From contig NZ_LXEU01000085.1 in the NCBI RefSeq assembly GCF_001654985.1, positions 1-64,000 on the forward strand: DNA of 64,000 bases. The letters run 5' to 3'. The stretch is from Kluyvera georgiana ATCC 51603 (lineage in GTDB: Bacteria > Pseudomonadota > Gammaproteobacteria > Enterobacterales > Enterobacteriaceae). The stretch's first letter is position 1. Each line of letters starts with the position of its first letter. Of this stretch, positions 54,304 to 63,293 are shown piece by piece. The position numbers and the translations under genes are program-made. Under the pieces are notes generated by a model. The model worked only from the letters and a program-made list of their open reading frames with translations. It was not told the DNA's origin and did not search any database.

Positions 54304-56075
54304 GCTGCCTTCTTCACTCCCCAGCGGGATTTTGGTTTGTTTTCATAGTTCAGCGGTTCGTTGTGCAGGGCGTGAGTAATCGCCCAGAAGGATTCCGCAT
54401 GGCCAGTTTCGGGGCTACGGTCTGCGACAAAGGTCATGGCATTGCCGCTTTGCGTGGTGGTGCGTCGAATGGCCATAAAGCTGGCCGGGATCTCTTTCAG
54501 GTTTTTATCCCACTCAATACGCTGGCTTTCGACCACATCGGCGGCTTTCAGTACCAGCTGGTTTTTGGTGTTCAGGTCGTAGCGGATCGGAACGGCCACG
54601 CGCATGGCAAAGTGCTGGATGTTGTCAAAAACACCCTGGCCGATGCCTGTCACGTCGACGCCTAAATAGGTAAAGTTGTATTTTTTGAACAGGGTTTCGA
54701 TCTGCTTTGCCTGCCAGCGGAAGTTCATGCCCTTCCAGTTGAACACCGCCAGTACGCGGAACTTCTCCACAGCCAGTTCAGGCGGGGCGATTATCACGAA
54801 ACAGGACAAATCACCGCTGCGCGCCGGGTCAAAGCCGCCCCATACGGGGCGATTGCCGAACGGCCGCGCTGCGTCCGGGTCATGATCCTGCCAGGTCTCA
54901 ATTTCAACGCCGCAGGCTTCCAGGTCGGAGAAGCTGAAAACAGAATCTTTGCTGTCCACGAACACGCACATATAGAGCATGTTGAACGTGGTTTCGTTGT
55001 ACCGGTTCCGCAGTTTCTCTATGTTGGCCAGGTTGAAGCCACCGGCGATCGCGTCCTCCATCGTGATGATGTAGCGCCACTGGCCATCCGGGCAGAGTCG
55101 GCCACCGTTGCGCATTTCATCGAATAACGGAAATTTGATGGCGCTGCGTTTCTTGCTGCCTTGCTTCCACTCTTCACCTGTCCAGAACGGGTACGCCTGG
55201 TGCGTTTTGGCGGATGGCGTGGAAAAGTAGGTGGTGCGCCATTTGTCGTGTGTGGCCATTGCGCTGGCCACTTCGTTCAGGCGCGCAAAGTTCGGTACCC
55301 AGAAATATTCATCACAGTACAAATGGCCGCTGTATGACTGCGCGGTGTTTTTGTTGGTGGAAAGAAAACGCAGCTCTGCACCGTTGCTTAAGCGGATCGG
55401 GTTGCCGGTCAGTGTGATGCCAAAATACTGCTCTGCAATGTTGACGATGTAAGAGCGGAAAACCTCCGCCTGCGCTTTTGATGCGGAAAGGAAGATTTGC
55501 GGATCGCCGGTCATGACCGCATTTTCAAACGCTTCAAATGCAAAGTACCAGGTCGCGCCGATCTGGCGGCTTTTCAGGATATTGCGCACCGCCTGGCCAA
55601 TGTTCTGGCGCAGGTGCTTCTGATAACCAAAAAGATGTTCGTCTGCCCAGGTGTCAAAGTCGTCCTGGGTGAGTGATGAAATATCGTTTTTCTTGTATTT
55701 GCGTTTACTGCGCGGTTCGTCGTCTCCACCGTCGCGCGCTGCAGCTGCTTGCCCGTTCCCCTGGCCGCTGGCCATCTTCTCTTTATGCTTATTGCTTTGT
55801 GCGCGCAGCTTCGTGGCGTGAGCAATCAGCAAATCCATTTCTTTCAGGTCGAGATCGGTTTTATTGTCGCGGCTGGCAAGCAGCTGGTAACGGCGTTCAA
55901 TCGCTTCTTCTGTGCTTTCATGGCTGAGTAAATTCGCCCAGCCGTTTTTTTCTGCCCAGTAGTAAACGATCCGCGTATTCGGCAGATTTAATTCTGATGC
56001 AATTTCCTTTGGCGTATAGCGGCGCAGGTAAAGAGCGCGCGCAACGCCTTTTAGTTCTTCTGAGTATTTAGCCAT
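54300..56075 (-). CDS. Terminase large subunit, ATPase (P2 gpP type)
   Basis: 591 residues. An N-terminal helix-turn-helix (YTPKEIASELNLPNTRIVYYWAEKNGW), a variant Walker A (LKSRQIGATWYFA), a Walker B (HLYCDEYFW) and nuclease-site aspartates (GGFDPARSGD, GVDVTGIG). It cuts concatemers at cos and drives packaging. First gene of the leftward late operon terminase-portal-ogr. Confidence 0.94.
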   Translation of the reverse strand: MAKYSEELKGVARALYLRRYTPKEIASELNLPNTRIVYYWAEKNGWANLLSHESTEEAIERRYQLLASRDNKTDLDLKEMDLLIAHATKLRAQSNKHKEKMASGQGNGQAAAARDGGDDEPRSKRKYKKNDISSLTQDDFDTWADEHLFGYQKHLRQNIGQAVRNILKSRQIGATWYFAFEAFENAVMTGDPQIFLSASKAQAEVFRSYIVNIAEQYFGITLTGNPIRLSNGAELRFLSTNKNTAQSYSGHLYCDEYFWVPNFARLNEVASAMATHDKWRTTYFSTPSAKTHQAYPFWTGEEWKQGSKKRSAIKFPLFDEMRNGGRLCPDGQWRYIITMEDAIAGGFNLANIEKLRNRYNETTFNMLYMCVFVDSKDSVFSFSDLEACGVEIETWQDHDPDAARPFGNRPVWGGFDPARSGDLSCFVIIAPPELAVEKFRVLAVFNWKGMNFRWQAKQIETLFKKYNFTYLGVDVTGIGQGVFDNIQHFAMRVAVPIRYDLNTKNQLVLKAADVVESQRIEWDKNLKEIPASFMAIRRTTTQSGNAMTFVADRSPETGHAESFWAITHALHNEPLNYENKPKSRWGVKKAA

Positions 56076-56237
56076 AGATTTAATTATGCCGTGGCCAACG
56101 ATAAAAAACGGCGCGGTTAATTCGTGCCTGTTCGGTAATGGCTTATATCCGAATTGAACAGAATAAAGCGTAATGCGCTGCCGGGTTTAATTAGCAATAA
56201 TTTATTTGCAGCGTCAGTGAGAACGCGAAGGGGGGAT
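56076..56237. promoter_or_regulatory. Divergent late promoter region
   Basis: 162 AT-rich bases separate the leftward terminase/portal/ogr operon from the rightward capsid operon. An inverted repeat TTCGG (56131-56135) / CCGAA (56149-56153), extended as TGTTCGG...GAATTGAACA, lies near the middle and could bind the Ogr-type activator. It does not follow the P2 TGT-N12-ACA spacing, so the assignment is tentative. Confidence 0.4.
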
Positions 56238-57038
56238 ATGTCTCATTTAAAAACTGACTGGCTGTGTGTTGCTACCGAAGGGGATACCGTCGATGGTCGG
56301 GATATTAAACGACAGTGGATTATTGATATGGGGGAAACCTATGACTATAGCCACTATGTCGCATTAATCTGGCCGGAACATGAAGATGATTGCGGCAATT
56401 TTGGTGAGGTGCTGGAAGCCACCTGGCACGACGGTGATGATGGGCTGGCGCGATTATATGTAAGCCTTTGCCCGAATATGCGCCTGATTTTTGCCAATCA
56501 TGAAGATCAGCTGCTTTTCTTCTCTATCGAACCGGAAGAGAACTGGCGCGGCAGTGGGCGTACATACCTGAAGGGGCTGGCGGTGACTGATACACCCGCC
56601 AGTGTTGGCACTACACGGCTGCGCTTTAGCACGCGGCGCAAATTATCGAAACGGGGATATTACAGTTGTGTAATTTCCCATGATGGCAAAATTAAACAGG
56701 AAGAGAAGATGAAGAACTGGCAGAAATTGTTTGGTATTAAGCCGAAGTTTGAAGATGAAACGCAACCGGAAGATGCGCCAGCGAGTGACGATAAACTTCA
56801 GGCACTGGCTAGCGCTCTTAATGAACTTGAAGGCCGCGTGGGTAAAATTGAAGCCCAGCTTAATTCAGTGTCGGAAGATGTAGATATGATTTCCGAAGTA
56901 GTAGATACCAAAGAGTTTGCGGCTATTCGCGATAATGCAGAAGAAATTGTTAAGCGTTTTAGTGCGCTGGATAAAAGTCCCGGTGCGAATAAAGGGCGTA
57001 ATATTCCGGGGAAAGCGGGGCAGTTTAAATATATTTAA
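56238..57038 (+). CDS. Capsid scaffolding protein / protease (P2 gpO type)
   Basis: 266 residues. N-terminal protease domain with Asp (EGDTVDGRDI), His (YSHYVALIWPEH) and Ser (DTPASVGT) in the order of the P2 gpO triad, and a C-terminal scaffolding helix (ALASALNELEGRVGKIEAQLNSVSEDVDM, a coiled coil). It directs procapsid assembly and cleaves itself and the capsid protein. The ATG at 56238 has AAGGGGGG upstream. Confidence 0.9.
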   Translation: MSHLKTDWLCVATEGDTVDGRDIKRQWIIDMGETYDYSHYVALIWPEHEDDCGNFGEVLEATWHDGDDGLARLYVSLCPNMRLIFANHEDQLLFFSIEPEENWRGSGRTYLKGLAVTDTPASVGTTRLRFSTRRKLSKRGYYSCVISHDGKIKQEEKMKNWQKLFGIKPKFEDETQPEDAPASDDKLQALASALNELEGRVGKIEAQLNSVSEDVDMISEVVDTKEFAAIRDNAEEIVKRFSALDKSPGANKGRNIPGKAGQFKYI

Positions 57039-57098
57039 TTCGCCGCGCTTAACATCTTAACGATTAACTAATTTATCGCGTTATAGCGAGGGAGTTTT

Positions 57099-58121
57099 AT
57101 GTTTTTAAATCAACGTGCACGAAACCTGATGCAACAATATTGCACAGGTCTGGCTAAAAGTTATGGCCAGGAAGATGCGAGTCTTTATTTCTCGCTGACT
57201 GACCCGCAGGAAACCAGCCTACGTCTGGCGCTGCTGGAGGCTGTCGAGTTTCTGAACATGATTACCTGCGCCGATGTGGATCAGTTGTCCGGCCAGGTGG
57301 TTTCCGTGGGTTCTTCCGCACTGCATACCGGGCGTAATGAAACCGGGCGTTTTATGCGTCGTGTTGGTGTGGATGGTAACGACTATAAGCTGGTTGAAAC
57401 GGACAGCTGCGCCGCGCTGCGCTGGGATTTGTTGTCAGTCTGGGCTAACGCCGGGCGCGAGGAAAACGAGTTTTTCAACCTGGTGCAGACTTTCTCTAAT
57501 CAGGCGTTTGCGCTGGATATGCTGCGCATCGGCTTCAACGGTACCAGCGTGGCCAAAACCACTGATCCGGTCGCTAACCCGATGGGTGAGGATGTGAATA
57601 TTGGCTGGCATGCCCGCATGAAGTCCTTCAACGGTGGCAATCAGATTATGACCGATCCGATTGTGCTTGATGATAAAGGCGACTACCGCGGCCTTGATGC
57701 TATGGCGTCTGATCTGATTAACACCAAAATCCCGGCACAGTTCCGTAATGACCCGCGCCTGGTGGTGCTGGTTGGCGCTGACCTGGTGGCAGCGGAGCAG
57801 TACCGACTGTATCAGGCAGCAGATCGCCCGTCTGAGAAGATTGCGGCGCAGATGCTGGGCAGCACTATTGCAGGCCGTAAGGCCATTATCCCGCCGTTCA
57901 TGCCAGGTAAACGCATGGTGGTTACACCGCTGAGCAACCTGCACATCTACACCCAGCGCAACACGCGCCAGCGTAAAGCGGAGTTTGTTGAAGACCGTAA
58001 GCAGTACGAAAACAAATACCTGCGCAACGAAGGCTATGCGGTTGAAGAGCCGGAGCTGTACGCCGCGATTGATGAAAGCGCGGTAACAATCGGCACCGTC
58101 ACAGAGCAACCGGAGGGCTGA
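57099..58121 (+). CDS. Major capsid protein (P2 gpN type)
   Basis: 340 residues, slightly shorter than P2 gpN (357). Family blocks include LLEAVEFLNMI, NIGWHARMKSF and ALVLVGADLVAAEQ-like RLVVLVGADLVAAEQYRLY, and LSNLHIYTQRNTRQRKAEFVEDRKQYENKYLRNEGY. An HK97-fold shell protein, likely N-terminally trimmed by the scaffold protease. GAGGGAG precedes the ATG. Confidence 0.93.
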   Translation: MFLNQRARNLMQQYCTGLAKSYGQEDASLYFSLTDPQETSLRLALLEAVEFLNMITCADVDQLSGQVVSVGSSALHTGRNETGRFMRRVGVDGNDYKLVETDSCAALRWDLLSVWANAGREENEFFNLVQTFSNQAFALDMLRIGFNGTSVAKTTDPVANPMGEDVNIGWHARMKSFNGGNQIMTDPIVLDDKGDYRGLDAMASDLINTKIPAQFRNDPRLVVLVGADLVAAEQYRLYQAADRPSEKIAAQMLGSTIAGRKAIIPPFMPGKRMVVTPLSNLHIYTQRNTRQRKAEFVEDRKQYENKYLRNEGYAVEEPELYAAIDESAVTIGTVTEQPEG

Positions 58122-58124
58122 TAA

Positions 58125-58826
58125 ATGGCACTTTCACCCGCGCAACGGCACAGCCAGCGCATCGCCACGGAACAGCGCCTGAAACAAAGCCAGGCAGTGG
58201 ACAGCCGCGAAAGTATGCACGTACTGATTGCCGCACTTGAAAAAGATGTGGCGCTGGCCCGAAGCCTGCCGCTGATCGCCGATCGTGTCGCGTTAAAGCG
58301 TGATGTGCTGCTGCCGCGCTGGATGCCTACCGTGGAAGCCTATCTGGCAAGCGGGCAAAGCTACGCCAACCCGATACTGGCCTGGTGCGTGATCTGGCTG
58401 TTTGACGTAGGCGAGCTGGAAAAGGCGCTGGATTGGGCTGATATCGCAATCAGCCAGCAGCAGGCCACGCCGGAGCGGCTGCGCAGCAATTTTCCTACGT
58501 TTGTGGCCGATACGATGCTGGCCTGGGCGGAGGAATCTGCCGGACGCGGGGAAAGTATTGAGCCGTATTTCTCGCGCACCTTTGACCGCGTGGCAAACAC
58601 CTGGCGGCTGCATGAGCAGATCACCGCTAAGTGGTTCAAATTCGCCGGGCTGGAGCTGCTGCGCGGGGAAGATGGGCGGAAAACGGCTGCTGGGGTGGAC
58701 GATGTGGAAACGCTGGAAAAAGCCGATCAACTGCTGGCTATTGCTGAAAAGCATTATTTCAAAATTAGCGTGAAAACCGCCCGGCAGACTATTGCCGCAC
58801 GTCTGCGCAAATTGACGCAGGGTTAA
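58125..58826 (+). CDS. Terminase small subunit / endonuclease (P2 gpM type)
   Basis: 233 residues. The N-terminal LSPAQRHSQRI and the middle WCVIWLFDVGELEKALDWADIAI match gpM of P2-type phages, which recognises cos together with the large subunit. Three bases after the capsid gene. A large folded RNA element follows. Confidence 0.88.
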   Translation: MALSPAQRHSQRIATEQRLKQSQAVDSRESMHVLIAALEKDVALARSLPLIADRVALKRDVLLPRWMPTVEAYLASGQSYANPILAWCVIWLFDVGELEKALDWADIAISQQQATPERLRSNFPTFVADTMLAWAEESAGRGESIEPYFSRTFDRVANTWRLHEQITAKWFKFAGLELLRGEDGRKTAAGVDDVETLEKADQLLAIAEKHYFKISVKTARQTIAARLRKLTQG

Positions 58827-58842
58827 CGACTACCGCAAGCCA

Positions 58843-58908
58843 GGCGGGCGCGGTGGAGGGCAGCGCACAGACCGTGCATCTGCGCCGTGGAAACCGGCCA
58901 GCCCGCCT
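58843..58908 (+). other. Structured RNA element between terminase small subunit and head completion genes
   Basis: AGGCGGGC (58843-58850) pairs with GCCCGCCT (58901-58908); inside it CGGT (58852-58855) faces ACCG (58893-58896) and GCGCA (58863-58867) faces TGCGC (58881-58885). TTTTT follows, then GGGGG and the next start codon. It looks like a terminator or attenuator, but lies inside the late operon. Confidence 0.5.
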
Positions 58909-58922
58909 TTTTCGGGGGATTT

Positions 58923-59375
58923 ATGTTTAGTGGCAAGCCGCTGGATTACCAGGATGAACCGCTGACGAATAACGGCTTTTGGCCAGACCTGAATCTAAAG
59001 GATTTTCAGGCGCAGCGGGCGCTGCCGGTTGATATTGATGCCGCCACTGTCGCACAGGCACTACTTGCTGCCGCAGTGGAGGTGAATGCGGAGCTGGAGA
59101 ACGTGGAAGCCAGCTGGCGCGCGAAGGGTTACACCCTGGCGGCAGATGTGCCAGGGGTAACAATGGCCGGGCTGAATGGCCTGTGCGCACAGTACACCAA
59201 AGCGGTGTTTGCCAGGGGAAAGGCGGATTTAATGGGCGAATTTGCCACGGTGGGGCGGCGTGATAGCCATCCAGGGCAGGAAAGCCAGGAAACCCGCGCC
59301 GGGCTGCTGGCGGAATCCTCGGTGGTGATCCGTCGCATGAAAGGGCTTAAACGGGCAACGGTGAAAAAGGTATGA
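58923..59375 (+). CDS. Head completion / stabilization protein (P2 gpL type)
   Basis: 150 residues. The opening SGKPLDYQDEPLTNNGFWPDLNLKDFQAQRALPVDIDA is the gpL signature. It closes the head after packaging. The ATG at 58923 follows GGGGG; the reading frame is open upstream into the RNA element but without a better start. Overlaps the next gene by 4 bases. Confidence 0.88.
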   Translation: MFSGKPLDYQDEPLTNNGFWPDLNLKDFQAQRALPVDIDAATVAQALLAAAVEVNAELENVEASWRAKGYTLAADVPGVTMAGLNGLCAQYTKAVFARGKADLMGEFATVGRRDSHPGQESQETRAGLLAESSVVIRRMKGLKRATVKKV

Positions 59376-59884
59376 GCGAGACACAAACGCAGCTTGAAAG
59401 CCTGACCGCGTTTTTTCGGCAGAACGTGCCAGCCCGCGCGATGCAGCGCTTTGACAGTGTGCTGGATGAAATGGAGTTCATACCGGCCGCCAAAGATTTG
59501 GGGCTGGAGCAGTACCGCCTGGCGGTAATCCGTTATGACGCGGTGCTGAGCTGGGAGCGTTTCCCGTATCGGCTGTGCGCGCCGCAGCTGCTGATGGCGC
59601 TGATGGCCGTGTGGCTGAACGAGGCCGATCGCAACCTGTTTGATGATGTCGGGATAACGGAAACCGATCCGCAGTGGGATGTCACGGTGGAGGACGAAGA
59701 AACGGCCACTATCGTGCTTACCGTGCCAATGGCGGAAGAGCTGGTGATCCGTGAGGACGAAAACGGCGTTATTCCGTGGGAGGGTAAACGCTGGTCACTG
59801 GCCAGCACAGAAATCTGGACTGCAGTCACTGGCAATATTTATGCCGTGGATCAGGCCGGTGCGCCACTCGGTGAGCCGGAATGA
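59372..59884 (+). CDS. Tail completion protein (P2 gpR type)
   Basis: 170 residues. Blocks such as LESLTAFFRQNVP, YRLAVIRYDAVLSWERFPYRLCAPQLLMALMAVWLNEADR match the gpR family, needed at the head-tail joining step. ATGA overlaps on both sides. Confidence 0.82.
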   Translation: MSETQTQLESLTAFFRQNVPARAMQRFDSVLDEMEFIPAAKDLGLEQYRLAVIRYDAVLSWERFPYRLCAPQLLMALMAVWLNEADRNLFDDVGITETDPQWDVTVEDEETATIVLTVPMAEELVIREDENGVIPWEGKRWSLASTEIWTAVTGNIYAVDQAGAPLGEPE

Positions 59885-60588
59885 TAGCGGGCGGCGAGCT
59901 GAATAAAACGCAGCTGGCAGAGCTGCGCAAGGCGCTGGCGAACATGGAACTGCCGCCGCGCAAGCGCCAGCGCCTACTGTGGCGAATGGCCAAATATGGC
60001 GTTATCGCCGCTGCAAAGCGCAATGTGCGCAATCAGGCCGCGCCGGATGGTACTGCGTGGCCGGGGCGTAAGACAAAGCGCAAAGGGAAGATGCTGCGCA
60101 ATATGCCGAAGCTGCTGCATATCCGGGAAATGCCGGAAATGCAGGCGGTAAGAATCTACCTGCAGGGTGGAGGCTACCGGAACGGGGAAAAACCTGTACC
60201 CGCTGGTACCGTGGGCTATGCCCAACAAAATGGGATGCATGTGCGGGTAAATCGCGCCAGCCAGTCGCAGAAAGGCAAGCCGGGAAAACTGGCGACGGCC
60301 GCGCAGGCAAAGAAATTGCGCGCGCTGGGATATCGGGTACGAAGGGGGAAGCGCTGGAAAAAGCCTACCCTGGGCGAAATAACCGCCTCAATGCCTTATG
60401 ACCAGGCTGGGCTACTGATCAGGAAATTGAGCGGTAAAGCGGTGAAAACCAGCTGGACAATCGATCTGCCTGCCCGTGTGTTCCTCGGGATGTCAGATGA
60501 TGAATTTAACAAAGCGCTGGCGCGGCAGCTGCAGGCCATTGGCTACGGCTGGAACGTGAACGCGCAGGATATTAAGGGGAAAGCATGA
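59881..60588 (+). CDS. Phage virion morphogenesis protein (P2 gpS type)
   Basis: 235 residues, very basic. The segment AKYGVIAAAKRNVRNQAAPDGTAWPGRKTKRKGKM is the signature of the gpS-like tail completion family. It is longer than P2 gpS (about 150), as in HP1-like phages. ATGA overlaps with both neighbours. Confidence 0.82.
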   Translation: MIAGGELNKTQLAELRKALANMELPPRKRQRLLWRMAKYGVIAAAKRNVRNQAAPDGTAWPGRKTKRKGKMLRNMPKLLHIREMPEMQAVRIYLQGGGYRNGEKPVPAGTVGYAQQNGMHVRVNRASQSQKGKPGKLATAAQAKKLRALGYRVRRGKRWKKPTLGEITASMPYDQAGLLIRKLSGKAVKTSWTIDLPARVFLGMSDDEFNKALARQLQAIGYGWNVNAQDIKGKA

Positions 60589-61712
60589 CCTGGCCAAATG
60601 TTGGCGTTAACCAGATTAACCAGCTGCAGGGCGAGACTAACGAAGTTGAACGCTGTGTGCTGTTTGTCGGGAAAGGCGCTGTGAACGTAGGCAAAACGCT
60701 GGCGGTGAACACCCAGAGCGATTTTGACAAGCTGCTGGGCGAAAGTGACAGCCAGCTGAAAAGTGATGTGATGGTGGCGATGGCGAACGCTGGCCAGAAC
60801 TGGTGGGGGTTCGTCCATGTGCTGGCCGATGATGCCGGGCCGGATGCATGGGTGGACGCGGTGAAGGCGGCGCAGGCTTCCTGCTCGGTTGAAGGGGTGC
60901 TGTTGTCTGATGATGTTTCGACGAAAGCCACCATTAACCAGGCCGTTACCCTGCGCTCTGAACTGATTGCGAAGTTTGGCCGCTGGGTATGGTTCATCCT
61001 GGCCACTCAGGGGATGCAGGAAGATGAAGCGCAGGCGGATTACCTGGCGCGTATGTCCACGCTGCAGGACGGTATTGCAGAAAAGGCCGTTCAGCTTGTT
61101 CCGCGTTTGTGGGGTAACGATCCCGCCGTGCTGGCTGGTCGCCTTTGCAATCGTGCTGTGACTATTGCCGATAGCCCGGCGCGCGTAAAAACCGGCGCGC
61201 TGGTGAGTCTGGGCAGTGATGAATTGCCGCTGGATGGCGCCGGTGAAGTGCTGGAGCTGGCCACGCTGCAGGCGCTGGAAGCGCAGCGATTTAGTGTGCC
61301 GATGTGGTATCCGGATTACGACGGCTTTTATTGGGCTGATGGCCGCACCCTGGACGTTGAAGGTGGGGATTATCAATCCATCGAAACGCTGCGCATTGCC
61401 GATAAAGCCGCGCGCCGTATCCGCCTGCTGGCTATCAGCAAAATTGCCGATCGTGCGCTGAACAGTACACCGGGCAGCATTGCGGCCAATCAGTCGCTGT
61501 TCATGAAGCCTCTGCGCGAAATGTCCACCGCTGCCAGCATTAACGGCGTGTCGTTCCCTGGAGAAGTGAAGCCGCCGCAGGATGGGGATGTGACGATTGT
61601 CTGGAAGAGCAAAAAGGCGGTGGATATTTACATTGTGGTGCGCACGTATGAAGTGCCGCTGCAGATCACTATCAATCTGATGCTGGATGCCAGCCTGGAG
61701 GCTACCGCATGA
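60585..61712 (+). CDS. Tail sheath protein (DUF2586, HP1/K139 type)
   Basis: 375 residues. The pattern WPNVGVNQINQLQGETNEVERCVLFVG and VPMWYPDYDGFYWADGRTLDVEGGDYQSIETLRI matches the DUF2586 family that serves as contractile tail sheath in HP1-like myophages, distinct from P2 gpFI. This marks the tail module as HP1-like. Overlaps its neighbours by 4 bases. Confidence 0.82.
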   Translation: MTWPNVGVNQINQLQGETNEVERCVLFVGKGAVNVGKTLAVNTQSDFDKLLGESDSQLKSDVMVAMANAGQNWWGFVHVLADDAGPDAWVDAVKAAQASCSVEGVLLSDDVSTKATINQAVTLRSELIAKFGRWVWFILATQGMQEDEAQADYLARMSTLQDGIAEKAVQLVPRLWGNDPAVLAGRLCNRAVTIADSPARVKTGALVSLGSDELPLDGAGEVLELATLQALEAQRFSVPMWYPDYDGFYWADGRTLDVEGGDYQSIETLRIADKAARRIRLLAISKIADRALNSTPGSIAANQSLFMKPLREMSTAASINGVSFPGEVKPPQDGDVTIVWKSKKAVDIYIVVRTYEVPLQITINLMLDASLEATA

Positions 61713-62164
61713 GCAAACGCATTTCCGGCCAGTCGTTTGACTGCTATCTGGATGGCGATCTTATCCATATCGAGAAAATTTCTCTCGATATCACGGATAA
61801 CACCGCTGCTGCGCAGACCCGTGGTGTGCCTGATGGCTTCACTGATGGCGACGTGGCGGCGGAAGGTGAAATTGAAGTCAGCACTAAGGTGCTGCAGGTG
61901 CTGACGGCAAAAGCCCGCGCGGCCGGTTCGTGGCGCGGTATTGCGCCGGTTGATTTTCTCTTTTATGCCAAAGCCGGCAGTGAGGAAATCAAGGTGGAAA
62001 CGTTCGGCAATAAGCTGCAGCTGTCCAATCTGTTGGATATCGATCCGAAGGGCGGCAGCGTCACCACGCACAAAATTAAGTATTTCGTGACCAGTCCGAA
62101 ATTCGTGAATATCAACGGCGTCCCGTATCTGGAAGCGGAAGCCACTGAAAACCTGATCGGTTAA
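61709..62164 (+). CDS. Tail tube protein (DUF2597, HP1/K139 type)
   Basis: 151 residues, beta-rich. ISGQSFDCYLDGDLIHIEKISLDITDNTAAAQTRGVPDGF is the DUF2597 signature. Adjacent to the sheath gene, the usual place for the tube. ATGA overlap with the sheath gene. Confidence 0.82.
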   Translation: MSKRISGQSFDCYLDGDLIHIEKISLDITDNTAAAQTRGVPDGFTDGDVAAEGEIEVSTKVLQVLTAKARAAGSWRGIAPVDFLFYAKAGSEEIKVETFGNKLQLSNLLDIDPKGGSVTTHKIKYFVTSPKFVNINGVPYLEAEATENLIG

Positions 62165-62173
62165 GGGGCAGGG

Positions 62174-62473
62174 ATGCAGGAACATGAAAAGAGCCTTTAC
62201 ACCCTTATTGCTATCGGCCTGATGGTCGCACTCGGGAAACTATTGACCAGCGATGACGTTATTACGCCGCGCTTGTTCTTTGGTCGCCTGATCCTGGGTG
62301 GTCTGGTCTCGACGGCCGCGGGCGCTGTGCTGTTTCAGATACCCGATGCCAGCCCTTTAGCGGTTAACAGCTTAGGTACGATTCTGGCTATTGCCGGTTA
62401 TCAGTCCGTAGAAATTTATCTCCGCCGCAGGGCGGCAGGAAAGAAAGGGAGCGGTGAAAATGACGTTAAGTGA
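62174..62473 (+). CDS. Phage holin
   Basis: 99 residues with two to three hydrophobic segments (about 8-24, 35-57 and 64-80) and a basic C-terminal tail (RRRAAGKKGSGENDVK). Followed by endolysin and spanin genes, it is the membrane pore protein that times lysis. GGGGCAGGG precedes the ATG. Confidence 0.82.
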   Translation: MQEHEKSLYTLIAIGLMVALGKLLTSDDVITPRLFFGRLILGGLVSTAAGAVLFQIPDASPLAVNSLGTILAIAGYQSVEIYLRRRAAGKKGSGENDVK

Positions 62474-62801
62474 AAAACAGCAGTTATTTGCGGTGATGGT
62501 TGCCAATCTGATCCATTGGGCTGATGAACGCGGATATCGTGTGACCTTTGGTGAGGCGCAAAGAACGCCAGAATGTGCGGCGCTCAATGCTAAGAAAGGA
62601 ACGGGCATTGCGAATAGCCTGCACACAAAGCGCCTGGCAATTGACCTGAATCTGTTCATTAACGGCCAGTATATGACCCGCACCGAGGATTACCGGCCAT
62701 TGGGTGAATACTGGGAGTCAATCGGCGGCAGCTGGGGCGGGCGCTTTAAATCCAACCCTGACGGCAATCACTTTAGCCTGGAACATAACGGGGTGCGCTG
62801 A
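62460..62801 (+). CDS. Endolysin, M15 family peptidase
   Basis: 113 residues. Zinc-site motifs SLHTKRLAIDLNL (His, Asp) and DGNHFSLEH (His) identify an L-alanyl-D-glutamate/VanY-type M15 peptidase that cuts peptidoglycan cross-links. No signal peptide, so it depends on the holin. It overlaps the holin gene by 14 bases and shares TGATG with the spanin gene. Confidence 0.87.
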   Translation: MTLSEKQQLFAVMVANLIHWADERGYRVTFGEAQRTPECAALNAKKGTGIANSLHTKRLAIDLNLFINGQYMTRTEDYRPLGEYWESIGGSWGGRFKSNPDGNHFSLEHNGVR

Positions 62802-63133
62802 TGAACCGTGTGGCCGTGCTCGCTGCAATCCTCTGCGTGCTGGCGTTTGTCTGTGGCTGGAAGGTGGCCACTTGGCACCGTGACAGTATCGATCTGGCCA
62901 TTAGCAAGACGGCCACCGCCACCGGCAAGCAGCTGGCGGACGCGGCCAGCGATTCCGGGCGAAAACTGGAAAACCAGCTGGAGGCTTTGAAAAATGCGCC
63001 ACCGCGTGAAATACGCACCGAAGTGGTTAAGCCGGTATTTACCAATGTTTGTTTGTCTGCTGAGTTTGTCAGCATGTACAACGACGCCGCAGCCAGTACC
63101 GAACGTGCGTTATCAGGAAAACCTGAAAACTAA
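62801..63133 (+). CDS. Rz-like inner-membrane spanin
   Basis: 110 residues. One N-terminal membrane anchor (about 3-21, VAVLAAILCVLAFVCGWKV) followed by a helical, coiled-coil-like periplasmic part. With the overlapping Rz1 lipoprotein it would fuse inner and outer membranes at the end of lysis. The start overlaps the endolysin stop. Confidence 0.85.
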   Translation: MNRVAVLAAILCVLAFVCGWKVATWHRDSIDLAISKTATATGKQLADAASDSGRKLENQLEALKNAPPREIRTEVVKPVFTNVCLSAEFVSMYNDAAASTERALSGKPEN

Positions 63134-63293
63134 GTGCACCACACAGCTGCTGCGCCTGACTGGTACAACGGGGCGTGACGCTGCAGAGCTGTTAATTATT
63201 TATCTGGATATATACGGGCAGTGCGCTGCGCGTCATAACCAGTTAGTCGATGAAATTAATCTACGAGAGAATTTATTAAATGGAAAAAATTAA
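62994..63293 (+). CDS. Rz1-like outer-membrane lipoprotein, overlapping Rz
   Basis: 99 residues in the +1 frame relative to Rz, overlapping it by 140 bases. A lipoprotein signal with basic n-region (RHRVKYAPKWLSR), hydrophobic core and lipobox LSAC with lipidated Cys28; a proline-containing start of the mature protein (TTTPQPVPN) is typical of Rz1. The mature chain is about 72 residues. The 3' end overlaps the tail chaperone gene by 14 bases. Confidence 0.85.
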   Translation: MRHRVKYAPKWLSRYLPMFVCLLSLSACTTTPQPVPNVRYQENLKTKCTTQLLRLTGTTGRDAAELLIIYLDIYGQCAARHNQLVDEINLRENLLNGKN

